Assembly (NCBI GenBank): GCA_045633005.1
Contig: JAZQXT010000009.1
Span: 1-12,425, forward strand
Direction: 5' to 3'
Origin: CAG-390 sp045633005
GTDB taxonomy: Bacteria; Bacillota; Clostridia; Oscillospirales; CAG-272
DNA length: 12,425 bases
A model generated the notes under the pieces. It saw only the letters and a program-made list of their open reading frames with translations. It searched no databases and was not told the origin of the DNA. The translations under genes and the position numbers were made by a program. This document shows, in pieces, positions 1 through 7,533 of the stretch (the first letter of the stretch is position 1; the number at the start of each line of letters is the position of its first letter).

Positions 1-681
1 GCCGCTATGCGCCACGAACTGCACGTCCGCGCCGAACATACGCGCCGTAAGGTAATTAAAGGCGTGAAGCGAGCTGCTGTTCGCGCTCGTGCGCGAGCAA
101 GCGCCGCCGTTTTCGGTGTACGCAAGCGAGCCGTAGCCCGAGCCGCCCGACGCGCATACTACCATAAATCTGAAATTGCCGTTATCGTATTCCTTGTCGC
201 GCTTCTCGAACGCGCCGTCCGTTTCCATCGACAAGACAGACGTCGTAGCATCGTAAGGCTCACTCATTTTAAGGCACTTGACGGTATGCTTGCCCTCGGC
301 AAGCCCCTCGACGATAGCTATACGCTGTTTTCCGCCCGTCAGACGAAACGTGCGTTCGGGCGCGGCGGTGGGAATCACCTCGCCGTCAACGGCGACGTTA
401 TAGTAGGGATAGTGCGACTCCGAGCCGCCCGCAACGGTGGACTCAAACTCAACGTAAAGGGCAGTTCCGACAAAGTCAACGGTAAAGCCCGTGGCGGTGT
501 GGTAGAGGGTAATTCCCTCCCCCTTCGCCTCGTATCTGCCCTCCCATTTGACGTACTCGCCGTTTGCCGTAAGCGCGTCGCCGTCAAGCCTTTTTACGCC
601 CTGCGGCTCATCCTCGGAGCAAGCGGCAAAAATTGGGACGAGCATAAGGATGCAGAGCATCAAGCAAATGATCTTTTTCAT
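1..681 (-). CDS. Partial CE2-like SGNH esterase lipoprotein (3' end beyond window)
   Basis: This frame is open for 227 codons from ATG 681-679 to base 1, with no stop, so the C-terminal part is missing. Residues 1-20 form a signal peptide (MKK, then a hydrophobic run) ending in a lipobox-like FAAC with Cys21, so a surface lipoprotein is likely. Residues ~30-150 resemble the jelly-roll N-terminal domain of carbohydrate esterase family 2: a GRYEAKGEG start, FVGTALYVEFES, a YNVAVDGE strand, and a GLAEGKHTVKCLKMSE segment. From about residue 168 an SGNH hydrolase-like domain begins. The segment CASGGSGYG (176-184) lines up with the family's GDSITCGYG block, keeping Ser178 as the probable nucleophile but replacing Gly-Asp before it with Cys-Ala. 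The visible part ends at VAHSG, where the second conserved block would lie. The catalytic His region is outside the window. The start lies 4 bp after the stop of the upstream hydrolase gene, so the two are probably translationally coupled. CE2 enzymes deacetylate xylan or mannan; that activity here is inference. Confidence 0.8.
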   Translation of the reverse strand, partial: MKKIICLMLCILMLVPIFAACSEDEPQGVKRLDGDALTANGEYVKWEGRYEAKGEGITLYHTATGFTVDFVGTALYVEFESTVAGGSESHYPYYNVAVDGEVIPTAAPERTFRLTGGKQRIAIVEGLAEGKHTVKCLKMSEPYDATTSVLSMETDGAFEKRDKEYDNGNFRFMVVCASGGSGYGSLAYTENGGACSRTSANSSSLHAFNYLTARMFGADVQFVAHSG

Positions 682-685
682 CGTC

Positions 686-2770
686 TTACCCCATCAAGTA
701 GTAGATGGTCGTTCCGCTGGTGGTCATCATAATGAAGATAACGCAAACGACGATGGGACCTACCCACGCTCTGCCCGACTTGTTGAAGAAGAAGCGGTTA
801 AGGAGCGGAAGCGCCGCCATAAGAGGAATAATGCTGAAAAGCATATTTACGAAGAGCCATTGGGGCGCGGCGGTGTCGGTAAAGCCGATAGTACCCGTTT
901 TGATAAAGGGAAGATATTCAAGAACGAGTATCGCAACGAGTCCGAGCGTGTTGCCGAGGAGTGCTATGCACTTGCTGAGCCACTCGCTCCAGTTCGACGG
1001 GCGCATCGAGCAGTTGACGCGCAGAGAATTTGAGATATAGAATATAAGGAAGAACGGAATATACATAAGTCCCGCAAGTATCGACTCCCAAGTGAGCATT
1101 ACTCTTGCCGAAACGAAGAAAAGGCGCATATCCGTGTGGAAAACGAGGTACAAAAGTCCGTTAAGACCGAAGAATGCGGCAATGAGAATTATCGCCATAA
1201 GCGGCGTTTTCCAGAAATCGCTTCCGCTAAGCTTCATCGGCTCAAGCTTTGAGATGTACGAGCGGCGCACGGCGGCAACGTCGCCGCCCTTCTTTGCGCG
1301 GGCGTGGTCGATAGCGTATTCAAGCGCCCAAGTGCCAAAGAAGATAACGATACCGATAAGACCGTTGGCAACCGCCCACAGCATTACGGCGTTGGTAAAT
1401 CTCTGCGGGAAGAACCACGTCTGCGTGCCCGATTTTGCCTCGGGGAACCACTCAACGCTAAGCTCAACGCAGACCATATAAAGCACGCAGGCTATAACGG
1501 CGGATGCCGCAAATGAGAGCCAGAAAATGACTCTGCCCTTGACCTTCTGGTCGGCGGTGCGTGCGGGAAGCTCCTTTTTAAGACTTGCAAAAAGTCTCGT
1601 GCGGAGAAGCAGGCAGAAAAGCGCCATAATGAACGCAAAGCCGCCGAAGAGCGCCATTCCGCTTCCTATCTCCTTCCACAGCCAGCTGTGGGAGGTGTCC
1701 GCAACACCGTTCTGGAGGTTTGCGTTATCGTAATTATCGAAGGTATAGCCAAAGAAGCGGACGAGGTTCGTAAGCGTCTCGTTATCGTAGGGCTGTGCGG
1801 CGTGAATGCAGGATTCGTTGTTGATAACGGCGTAATTGCCCTCGTAGGGGTTGCCGTAATCCTTGCCGACCTCGACCTCGTCGATGAGGTCAAGTCCCGC
1901 TCTCTTAAGCTGATAGTTTACGATATCGATAGCCTCTGGAGCGTAGCGCATATCGGCGTTGCCGATCTCAAGCCACTTCTTTTCGTCCTCGGAAAGAGTA
2001 GCACCCGACGCTTGCTTGTCAAGTATCTCGTTTTTCTTTACGGCGGTGGCGTTCTGGAATGCGCCCTCGTCGTTCGCGGAATAGCTTATTCCTATGTTAC
2101 AATCGGCATTTGTCCAGTTCCAGCCGCGTATGTATCCCGTTATGTAAACTGAATTAAGTCTCGACTTGGTCTTGGTGTCGCCCGCAAGCTTACCCTCGCG
2201 CTCCGCGAGCTTCTGCGCGCCGTTACCGCCCGCAGAATGTCCCGTTGCGCCGATGAGGTCGCGGTCTACCCAATCAAACTCTGCTTTTCCCTCCTCGGAG
2301 AAAAGATGATCCATCCAATAAAAGAGTCCGTAGCCCTCGTTTGTAGCAGACTGCGACTCGTAGGAGGGCGAGGACTCGCCCTGTCCGAAGGGGTCTATGC
2401 AGATAACGCCAAAGCCGCGGCGCACAAGCTCGATACAGAAGGACGCCTGCGTTTCCTTGGTACGCTGAATACCTGGGGCAACGAGAACGAGCGGAACGGG
2501 ATTTTCCGCGCTCGCATCCTTCGGCTTATAAACGTCAGCGACGTTCAGCGCGGGGAGCTTTCCGCTGTCGAGATAGCGCTGATACGCCTTTGAGGTCGAG
2601 GTCTCAAGCGTAGGCGTGGTCTCAATCGTTACGGTATATATCTCGGTTGAGAAAAAGTCTGTCTGAATAAGGGATGCAAGGAAGCCGCCAAGCACGACGA
2701 GTGCAAGACCTATGGCAAGCGCGGACTTTGCCTTGTCCCAATTTTTGAACCAATCAAGTATTTTTTTCAT
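686..2770 (-). CDS. Alpha/beta hydrolase fused to a polytopic membrane domain
   Basis: A 694-residue protein. Lys-rich residues 1-15 precede a membrane segment at ~16-36. Residues ~75-345 look like an alpha/beta hydrolase: VPLVLVAPG strand, FGVICIDPFGQGES, and a nucleophile elbow GHSAGG (177-182, Ser179). Asp233 (SANDE) and His323 (SCIHAA) are possible triad partners, placed by position only. Residues ~371-690 hold about eight membrane segments (near 371-390, 413-437, 459-481, 523-545, 563-583, 600-618, 636-657, 669-690). Loops rich in Lys/Arg (391-412, 486-511, 584-600, 660-668) alternate with neutral ones, which puts the N terminus inside and the hydrolase domain outside the cell. The start ATG 2770-2768 has AGAGG five bases upstream. 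It follows the lipoprotein gene (53-bp gap containing a hairpin) and precedes the esterase gene by 4 bp. The substrate is unknown; an acyl ester or peptide is possible. The fold call is firm, the function is not. Confidence 0.85.
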   Translation of the reverse strand: MKKILDWFKNWDKAKSALAIGLALVVLGGFLASLIQTDFFSTEIYTVTIETTPTLETSTSKAYQRYLDSGKLPALNVADVYKPKDASAENPVPLVLVAPGIQRTKETQASFCIELVRRGFGVICIDPFGQGESSPSYESQSATNEGYGLFYWMDHLFSEEGKAEFDWVDRDLIGATGHSAGGNGAQKLAEREGKLAGDTKTKSRLNSVYITGYIRGWNWTNADCNIGISYSANDEGAFQNATAVKKNEILDKQASGATLSEDEKKWLEIGNADMRYAPEAIDIVNYQLKRAGLDLIDEVEVGKDYGNPYEGNYAVINNESCIHAAQPYDNETLTNLVRFFGYTFDNYDNANLQNGVADTSHSWLWKEIGSGMALFGGFAFIMALFCLLLRTRLFASLKKELPARTADQKVKGRVIFWLSFAASAVIACVLYMVCVELSVEWFPEAKSGTQTWFFPQRFTNAVMLWAVANGLIGIVIFFGTWALEYAIDHARAKKGGDVAAVRRSYISKLEPMKLSGSDFWKTPLMAIILIAAFFGLNGLLYLVFHTDMRLFFVSARVMLTWESILAGLMYIPFFLIFYISNSLRVNCSMRPSNWSEWLSKCIALLGNTLGLVAILVLEYLPFIKTGTIGFTDTAAPQWLFVNMLFSIIPLMAALPLLNRFFFNKSGRAWVGPIVVCVIFIMMTTSGTTIYYLMG

Positions 2771-2787
2771 TATTTACCTCTTTCGGC

Positions 2788-2816
2788 AAAACGGCGGAAA
2801 ATATTTCCGCCGTTTT
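2788..2816 (-). terminator. Hairpin between lipoprotein and hydrolase genes (weak terminator or attenuator)
   Basis: A perfect inverted repeat: AAAACGGCGGAAA (2788-2800), a 3-base loop, and TTTCCGCCGTTTT (2804-2816). It lies 7 bp past the stop codon of the lipoprotein gene. On the minus strand the stem ends in only four U residues before GCCG, so it is probably a leaky terminator or an mRNA-stabilising 3' hairpin. The ribosome binding site of the hydrolase gene follows within 10 bases and is left outside the stem. Partial read-through would lower hydrolase and esterase expression relative to the lipoprotein. Confidence 0.6.
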
Positions 2817-2823
2817 GATTGAT

Positions 2824-5800
2824 TTATGCTGTAAGGTATGCGTAAAGCTCAAGCGCGAGGGTGTTTTCGGTAAGGCGCGCGGTCATTCTGTCCGCCGCAA
2901 CGGTGGTCAGAGGAATCTTTGCCTTTTCAAGTATGCTTACGCCCGCAGTTGAGTTAACGTTGTTACCGCAACCTACGATTATGTCAAAGTTGCCCTCGTT
3001 AACAAGTGCGCCGAGGTCTGCAACCTTGTTGCCCTCGGTGGTAGTCTCCACCCAAGTAATAGTAAGCTTGCTTACGTCGTAGCCCTTTGCGCTGAGGTGT
3101 GCCTCAAAGCCCGACTTGATAGCCGCAAGCTCATCAGCGGTTACCCAGCTGCCGTTCTTCGTCCAAACGGATATCTTAACCGAGGTATCAGCCGCAGGCT
3201 CATCGGGAGCCTTGGTAGTCTCAGGAGCTTTAGTAGTCTCGGGAGCTTTGGTAGTCTCGGGAGCTTTGGTAGTCTCGGGAGCTTTGGTAGTCTCGGGAGC
3301 TTTGGTAGTCTCGGGAGCTTTGGTGGTTTCAGGCGCAGTAGTTTCAGGCGCGGTAGTTTCGGGTGCGCTCGTTTCGGGTGCGCTCGTTTCGGGAGCGTAC
3401 TCCATACCCGAAAGGTAGGTGTAAAGCGCCTTTGCAAGCTCGTTCTCGGTAAGGAGAGCGACCTTTCTGTCAGCCGCAACGATGCTCGTAAGTATATCGG
3501 CCTTCGCAACGATGCTGACTCCGCCCGTGGTGTTTACGTTGTTTCCGCAACCTATGATGATATCGTAAGTGCCCGCGTTAACGAGTGCGCCAAGGTCTGC
3601 TACCTTGTTGCCGTCCGTGGTCTGCTCCTCAAAGGTAATGGTGAGCGTGCTTACGTCCTTGCCCGATGCGGTAAGAGCCGCCTCAAAGCCCGACTTGATA
3701 GCCGCAAGCTCGTCTGCGGTAACCCAATCGCCGTTCTTCGTCCATACGGCGATAAGAACGCTACCCTCGGCACTTGCCTCTCTCTTTTCGTAGACGGCGT
3801 AGAGCTTGATAACGCCCGTAGCGTCCGCGTAATCCTGAAGGTCGTACATCGAAAGAGCCTTGGAGGCGTCAAAGACTACCTCTCCGCCCTCCTTCGTTGC
3901 CCAGCCTACGAACTTGTAGCCCGACTTTGCGGGAGCGTCGATGGGTGCGCCCGTCTCTCCGACGGTTGCACTGCTCTCGTTGCCGTCGGCAACGATAACG
4001 ATGTCTATAGTCTGTTCGGGAGCTACCTCACCCTCGCAAACGAGGACTACGGTAGTGCCGTTGAATACGAATTTTGCGTTGCCGTTAACGGTTGCAAGAT
4101 AGCTCTCGCCAAGCAAGAAGGAAACGTCCGCCTGTCCGTCGTAAGAGCCCGCCGTAACGCTTACGGCTACGTTATTGCTGCCCACGGGAGCGATAAGAGC
4201 TACTGCCGCGGGGTTGGTGTCAACACTCTTGGTGTTGGGGTTTGCGCTAAGGTATACGCAGTTGTCAGCCTTCTCGGCTACAGCGTACGCACTACCCTCG
4301 GTGAATGCGAAGACGTTTGCGGTAACGAAGCAGTTCTTAACGCTGCCCGTTGCCTCAAGCTTGCCTACCACGCCGCCGACGTTCTTTCTGCCGCCGACGT
4401 AGGAAAGGATCTTGGATGATTTGTATTCACCCTCGACGTAGCAATCGGAGATGCTACCCGCGTTAAGACCCGCAATACCGCCGACGTTCTCGTCCGCGTG
4501 TACGCGGATGCCTGCGAAATAGCACTCGCTGATGCTTGCGTTTGCCATATTGTAGCCCGCAATACCGCCGAAGTTGGAGTTGTTGGTTCCGCTTGCGGCG
4601 TCCCCCGCAGCGGAATCCTCGTATCTCTGAGAAAGAAGCTTTGCAGAGCCGTCAACGAAGCACTTGGTTATCTTGCCCGCGTTGATGCCCGCGATACCGC
4701 CGCCGTAGCTGTAATTGCTGAGCGACTTTCCGCCGCTTTCGGTGCTGTTCCACGCTCCAAAGCAGCCGTTAGAGGTGCAAAGCTCGATAGTGCCGTAGTT
4801 AAGACCTACGATAGTACCGCCCGCGATACAAGCCTTGACAGTACCCGTGGAAGAATCGCTCGTTACAATCTTACAGTTATAGACCGTACCGCCCGCAAGG
4901 TTCGTGCCTACCACGCCGCCCGCGATTCCGCGCTTGCCCTCTCCGTCGGGGAGAGTGTCGTTGAGCGCGTTTTCAAGTCCGTTTGCACCCGCAAGACCTG
5001 CGGTGCTTTCGACCTTTGCGGTAACGTTTATCTTTTCTACCTTACCCGCGTTGAAATCGGCAATAGAGCCAACGCTGTCGTAAAGCGCGGTGGATACCGA
5101 GCCGCCGATGCCTACGTTATGAACGTAGCCCTTTTCGCCAACCTTGTATATCGCGCCGCAGTTGCTGTTTTCAAGGGTAATCGTTCTGCCCTTACCGTCA
5201 AGAACGCCGTTGAACACAAATCCCGTCTGGTCGACTCTTGAGGTTTCGATGGTAATGCTTGCGGCAAGCTCAAAATAAGTATTTTCCGCTACGTTTGCGC
5301 GGTTTACTGCGGTGAAATCAAGGGCGTTGCCTATGAGATAGGGGTTAGCCTCAGTTCCCGCACCGCCGAGAAGGATCTCCTCGGCAACTGCCGCATCGGC
5401 AGTCTGGGTGGTGTCCTTTACGGATACCTTGTATTTACCGCCCTGAGGAATAGCGTCGGGGGTAAAGGTGACGAGGAATGCCTCAGCGTCAAACGCTACG
5501 CTACCCGTAAGGGTGGTGGCAACGCCCGCCGCGTCGGTGATAACTACCTCGTACTTATCGGCGGCTGAAGCCGCCTTCTGCGACCAGACAAGCTTGCTCG
5601 TGCAAGCCTCGTCAGCCTTCTTAACGTCGGTGACGTGCGCGAACACCTGTCTGTAGCCCGCGTAAAGAGTAAGGTTTGCGGTCACGATGCCCGTGGTGAA
5701 GTTCCAAAGGGTATCGTCTGCAAACGTTTCACTCGTATACCAGCCCGTGAACACGAAGCCCGCATCCGAGAAGGTGGGCTTGGCAGGCTCGGTAATACGT

Positions 5801-5967
5801 CTGCCGTTCTGAACGGTAATAACGTCACCGTACTGCTTGCCCTCTACCATAAAGGTAACGGTAAAGCCGTCGGTCGTAGTCTGGGTGTCGTCGCCGCAGG
5901 CAACGAACACGCCAAGACACATAATGAGCGCAAGAATCAGCGCCGAAATTCTTTTAAAGTCCTTCAT
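2824..5967 (-). CDS. Surface lipoprotein with InlB-like and GLUG repeats and a duplicated C-terminal domain
   Basis: A 1047-residue lipoprotein. The signal peptide ends in FVAC with Cys24. Order of parts: an InlB/Listeria-Bacteroides-type repeat at 35-105 (ending in the FTGWYTSETF and LTLYAGY hallmarks); a beta-rich segment at ~106-200; a segment starting AGTEANPYLIG; about six GLUG-type repeats at ~349-548 (GGIAGYN, GGIAGLN, GGGIAGIN, each followed by an 'I/VxxC' strand with Cys); a second InlB-like repeat at ~665-730 (GYKFVGWATKEGG to LYAVYE); a 119-residue alpha/beta domain at 736-854; a Pro-Glu-Thr-Lys linker at 855-928; and a second copy of the 119-residue domain at 929-1047. GLUG and InlB-like repeats are typical of extracellular adhesion or matrix proteins. 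The ATG at 5967-5965 follows AAAGGAG by seven bases, and that site overlaps the stop codon of the malic enzyme gene. No catalytic motif is recognised. A role in adhesion or ligand binding is inference. Confidence 0.88.
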   Translation of the reverse strand: MKDFKRISALILALIMCLGVFVACGDDTQTTTDGFTVTFMVEGKQYGDVITVQNGRRITEPAKPTFSDAGFVFTGWYTSETFADDTLWNFTTGIVTANLTLYAGYRQVFAHVTDVKKADEACTSKLVWSQKAASAADKYEVVITDAAGVATTLTGSVAFDAEAFLVTFTPDAIPQGGKYKVSVKDTTQTADAAVAEEILLGGAGTEANPYLIGNALDFTAVNRANVAENTYFELAASITIETSRVDQTGFVFNGVLDGKGRTITLENSNCGAIYKVGEKGYVHNVGIGGSVSTALYDSVGSIADFNAGKVEKINVTAKVESTAGLAGANGLENALNDTLPDGEGKRGIAGGVVGTNLAGGTVYNCKIVTSDSSTGTVKACIAGGTIVGLNYGTIELCTSNGCFGAWNSTESGGKSLSNYSYGGGIAGINAGKITKCFVDGSAKLLSQRYEDSAAGDAASGTNNSNFGGIAGYNMANASISECYFAGIRVHADENVGGIAGLNAGSISDCYVEGEYKSSKILSYVGGRKNVGGVVGKLEATGSVKNCFVTANVFAFTEGSAYAVAEKADNCVYLSANPNTKSVDTNPAAVALIAPVGSNNVAVSVTAGSYDGQADVSFLLGESYLATVNGNAKFVFNGTTVVLVCEGEVAPEQTIDIVIVADGNESSATVGETGAPIDAPAKSGYKFVGWATKEGGEVVFDASKALSMYDLQDYADATGVIKLYAVYEKREASAEGSVLIAVWTKNGDWVTADELAAIKSGFEAALTASGKDVSTLTITFEEQTTDGNKVADLGALVNAGTYDIIIGCGNNVNTTGGVSIVAKADILTSIVAADRKVALLTENELAKALYTYLSGMEYAPETSAPETSAPETTAPETTAPETTKAPETTKAPETTKAPETTKAPETTKAPETTKAPETTKAPDEPAADTSVKISVWTKNGSWVTADELAAIKSGFEAHLSAKGYDVSKLTITWVETTTEGNKVADLGALVNEGNFDIIVGCGNNVNSTAGVSILEKAKIPLTTVAADRMTARLTENTLALELYAYLTA
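2827..3183 (-). repeat. C-terminal domain, copy 2 of an internal duplication
   Basis: Encodes residues 929-1047 of the lipoprotein. It aligns without gaps to copy 1 (3406-3762): by my count 85 of 119 residues are identical. The predicted pattern is alternating strands and helices: SVKISVWTKN, a TADELAAIKSGFEAHL helix, LTITWVE, a KVADLGALV helix, FDIIVGCGNNV, and a C-terminal helix ending LYAYL. A 32-bp stretch at 3101-3132 is identical at DNA level to 3680-3711 in copy 1. Confidence 0.92.
3206..3391 (-). repeat. 18-bp minisatellite encoding a PETTKA linker
   Basis: Seven 18-bp units start at 3206, 3224, 3242, 3260, 3278, 3296 and 3314. The four from 3242 to 3313 are identical (plus-strand unit GGAGCTTTGGTAGTCTCG); the outer ones differ by a few bases. 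Four degenerate 15-bp units (3332-3391) follow, encoding PETSA/PETTA. In the protein this is a flexible, probably glycosylatable linker between the two copies of the C-terminal domain. Unit lengths are multiples of three, so gain or loss of units keeps the frame. Confidence 0.95.
3406..3762 (-). repeat. C-terminal domain, copy 1 of an internal duplication
   Basis: Encodes residues 736-854 of the lipoprotein. It is the partner of 2827-3183 at a constant offset of 579 bp. The best conserved parts are VWTKNG-WVTADELAAIKSGFEA, GNKVADLGALVN and DIIxGCGNNVN. The alternating strand/helix pattern, with a glycine-rich turn after the third strand, resembles one lobe of an extracellular solute-binding protein. 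That resemblance is inference; I do not recognise a named family. Confidence 0.92.
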
Positions 5968-5979
5968 AAAGCTTCTCCT

Positions 5980-7158
5980 TTATTTTTTTATCTTTGCCAC
6001 GCCCGTTTCGATAGCGGCGGCGGCAACTGCACGCGCTACGGACTCGTGCGCGCGCTTATCGTAAGCGAAGGGGAGGATGTAGTCACAAGAAAGCTCATCG
6101 TCGGAAATGCAAGCCGCAATTCCGCGGGATGCCGCCATCATCATCTCCTTGTTTACCGTGGTAGCTCTTACGTCAAGCGCACCGCGGAAAAGTCCCGGAA
6201 AAACGAGAACGTTGTTTATCTGGTTGGGGTACTGCGACGAGCCCGTGCCGACGATGAACGCGCCCGCGTCCTTTGCGTCGTCGGGGTGTATTTCGGGAAC
6301 GGGGTTAGCGCAGGTAAAGAGAATGGGCTTTTCCGCCATTGACTTTACCATTTCCTTGGTAACGCAGTTTGCTACGGAAACGCCGACGAGAACGTCCGCG
6401 CCCTTCATAGCGTCGGCAAGCGTACCCGTAAGCTTTTCTCTGTTGGTTATCTTCGCAAGCTCCTGCTGAACGGGGTTGAAGCGCGTGTCACCCTCGACGA
6501 TAATACCGCGGCTGCTGCACGCGATAACGTCCTTGACGCCAAACGCCATAAGGAACTTCGCAATAGCGATACCCGCAGCGCCCGCGCCGTTTATTACGAC
6601 CTTGATCTCGTCTATCTTCTTGTCCGCGAGCTTAAGCGCGTTGAGAAGCGCCGCCGCGGTAACGATAGCAGTACCGTGCTGATCGTCGTGGAAAACGGGA
6701 ATATCAAGCTCCTCCTTGAGTCTCGTTTCTATCTCAAAGCAACGGGGAGCGGAAATATCCTCAAGGTTTATACCGCCAAACGAGCCTGCAAAAAGCTTGA
6801 TAGAGCGGATTATCTCCTCGGTATCCTTGCTTGCTATGCACAAGGGGTACGCGTCAACGTCGCCGTAAGCCTTAAAGAGCGCACATTTGCCCTCCATAAC
6901 GGGCATACCAGCCTCTGGACCAATATCACCAAGTCCGAGAACTGCCGTGCCGTCGGTGATAACGGGTACGGTGTTCCAGCGGCGAGTCAGCTCAAAGCTC
7001 TTCTCAACGTCCTCGTGTATAGCCATACACGGCTCGGCAACGCCGGGGGTATACGCGAGGGAAAGCTCCTCCCTGCTTCCGACGGGCACTCTTGCCGTGA
7101 TTTCTATCTTACCTTGCCATTCTGCGTGTTTTTTAAGTGATTCCTTTCTGTAATCCAT
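5980..7158 (-). CDS. Short-type malic enzyme (malate dehydrogenase, decarboxylating)
   Basis: Catalyses oxidative decarboxylation of malate to pyruvate and CO2 with reduction of NAD(P), in the cytoplasm. The 392-residue length matches the short bacterial type (about 390-440). Family landmarks in order: AYTPGVAEPC with catalytic Tyr36; TDGTAVLGLGDIGPEAGMPVMEGK with catalytic Lys91; the metal-binding acids in INLEDISAP (Glu133/Asp134) and FHDDQHGTA (Asp158/159); the dinucleotide-binding GAGAAG at 191-196; and CANPVPEI at 283-290. After the second Rossmann strand the sequence is CSSRG (214-218), where many relatives have Cys-Asp. The usual TGRSDYPNQ segment reads TGSSQYPNQ here. The start ATG 7158-7156 has AGGTG about seven bases upstream. 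It lies 14 bp after the DUF4190-like gene and 12 bp before the lipoprotein gene, so it is in the same transcript. The enzyme call is firm; cofactor preference is not settled. Confidence 0.96.
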   Translation of the reverse strand: MDYRKESLKKHAEWQGKIEITARVPVGSREELSLAYTPGVAEPCMAIHEDVEKSFELTRRWNTVPVITDGTAVLGLGDIGPEAGMPVMEGKCALFKAYGDVDAYPLCIASKDTEEIIRSIKLFAGSFGGINLEDISAPRCFEIETRLKEELDIPVFHDDQHGTAIVTAAALLNALKLADKKIDEIKVVINGAGAAGIAIAKFLMAFGVKDVIACSSRGIIVEGDTRFNPVQQELAKITNREKLTGTLADAMKGADVLVGVSVANCVTKEMVKSMAEKPILFTCANPVPEIHPDDAKDAGAFIVGTGSSQYPNQINNVLVFPGLFRGALDVRATTVNKEMMMAASRGIAACISDDELSCDYILPFAYDKRAHESVARAVAAAAIETGVAKIKK

Positions 7159-7172
7159 ACTTCACACCTGCC

Positions 7173-7514
7173 TTATTGAATATTGAAATTAAAATATGAG
7201 GGATCTGCAGCCATTTTCATCAAAATATCGGAATATATGATGGAAAGCACCGAGATAGCGACACCAAAAATTATACCAATAATACCGCAGACCAAGCCCG
7301 CGACAGCGAATGCGGAAAATTTGCCCTTCTCGATCCTGTCAACGATGGATAGCACCACGGCAACGATTCCGCACGTCACGCCCGCACAACAACAGCACAG
7401 CACGATGGAGCAAATGCCAAGCACCATCGAAACGGTAGCCACGGCGCTGTTTTTGCTTTCAACGGGAACGCTGCCCTCGTATGCGTAGTTAAAGGGTTGT
7501 TCTTCGTTATTCAT
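7173..7514 (-). CDS. Small DUF4190-like membrane protein
   Basis: A 113-residue protein with a hydrophilic N terminus (1-23, acidic, MNNEEQPF), a first hydrophobic stretch at ~24-57 containing four consecutive Cys (40-43), a short charged turn (DRIEKGK, 59-65), a second hydrophobic stretch at ~67-95 with GLVCGIIGIIFG, and a short tail. The Gly-rich two-helix hairpin with an ATVSMVLGICSI start is characteristic of the DUF4190 group, whose function is unknown to me. I chose ATG 7514-7512, which lies downstream of AAAGGAG at 7527-7533. A TTG at 7550 would extend the frame by 12 codons but would translate through that site. It is the first gene of the leftward operon, 14 bp upstream of the malic enzyme gene. 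Confidence 0.8.
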   Translation of the reverse strand: MNNEEQPFNYAYEGSVPVESKNSAVATVSMVLGICSIVLCCCCAGVTCGIVAVVLSIVDRIEKGKFSAFAVAGLVCGIIGIIFGVAISVLSIIYSDILMKMAADPSYFNFNIQ

Positions 7515-7526
7515 ATAAAAACATCT

Positions 7527-7533
7527 CTCCTTT
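7527..7533 (-). promoter_or_regulatory. Ribosome binding site of the DUF4190-like gene
   Basis: AAAGGAG on the minus strand, 12 bases before ATG 7514, a rather long spacing. A second ATG at 7524-7522 starts only two bases after the site and opens a five-codon frame ending at 7507, too close to be the main start. The site argues against the TTG at 7550. Confidence 0.7.

Noticed and set aside
7..732. Plus-strand open frame of 241 codons
   Set aside because: It lies antisense to the esterase gene, is Arg/Ala-rich with no motif, and the minus frame has a signal peptide and recognisable domains.
3097..4419. Long plus-strand open frame of 440 codons with Gly-Ser-Phe repeats
   Set aside because: It is antisense to the lipoprotein gene. 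Its repeats are the reverse reading of the PETTKA array, there is no ribosome binding site, and its composition reflects codon bias of the real gene.
4350..4925. GLUG repeats considered as a DNA tandem repeat
   Set aside because: The repetition is in the protein motif only; unit lengths vary and the DNA is not repetitive.
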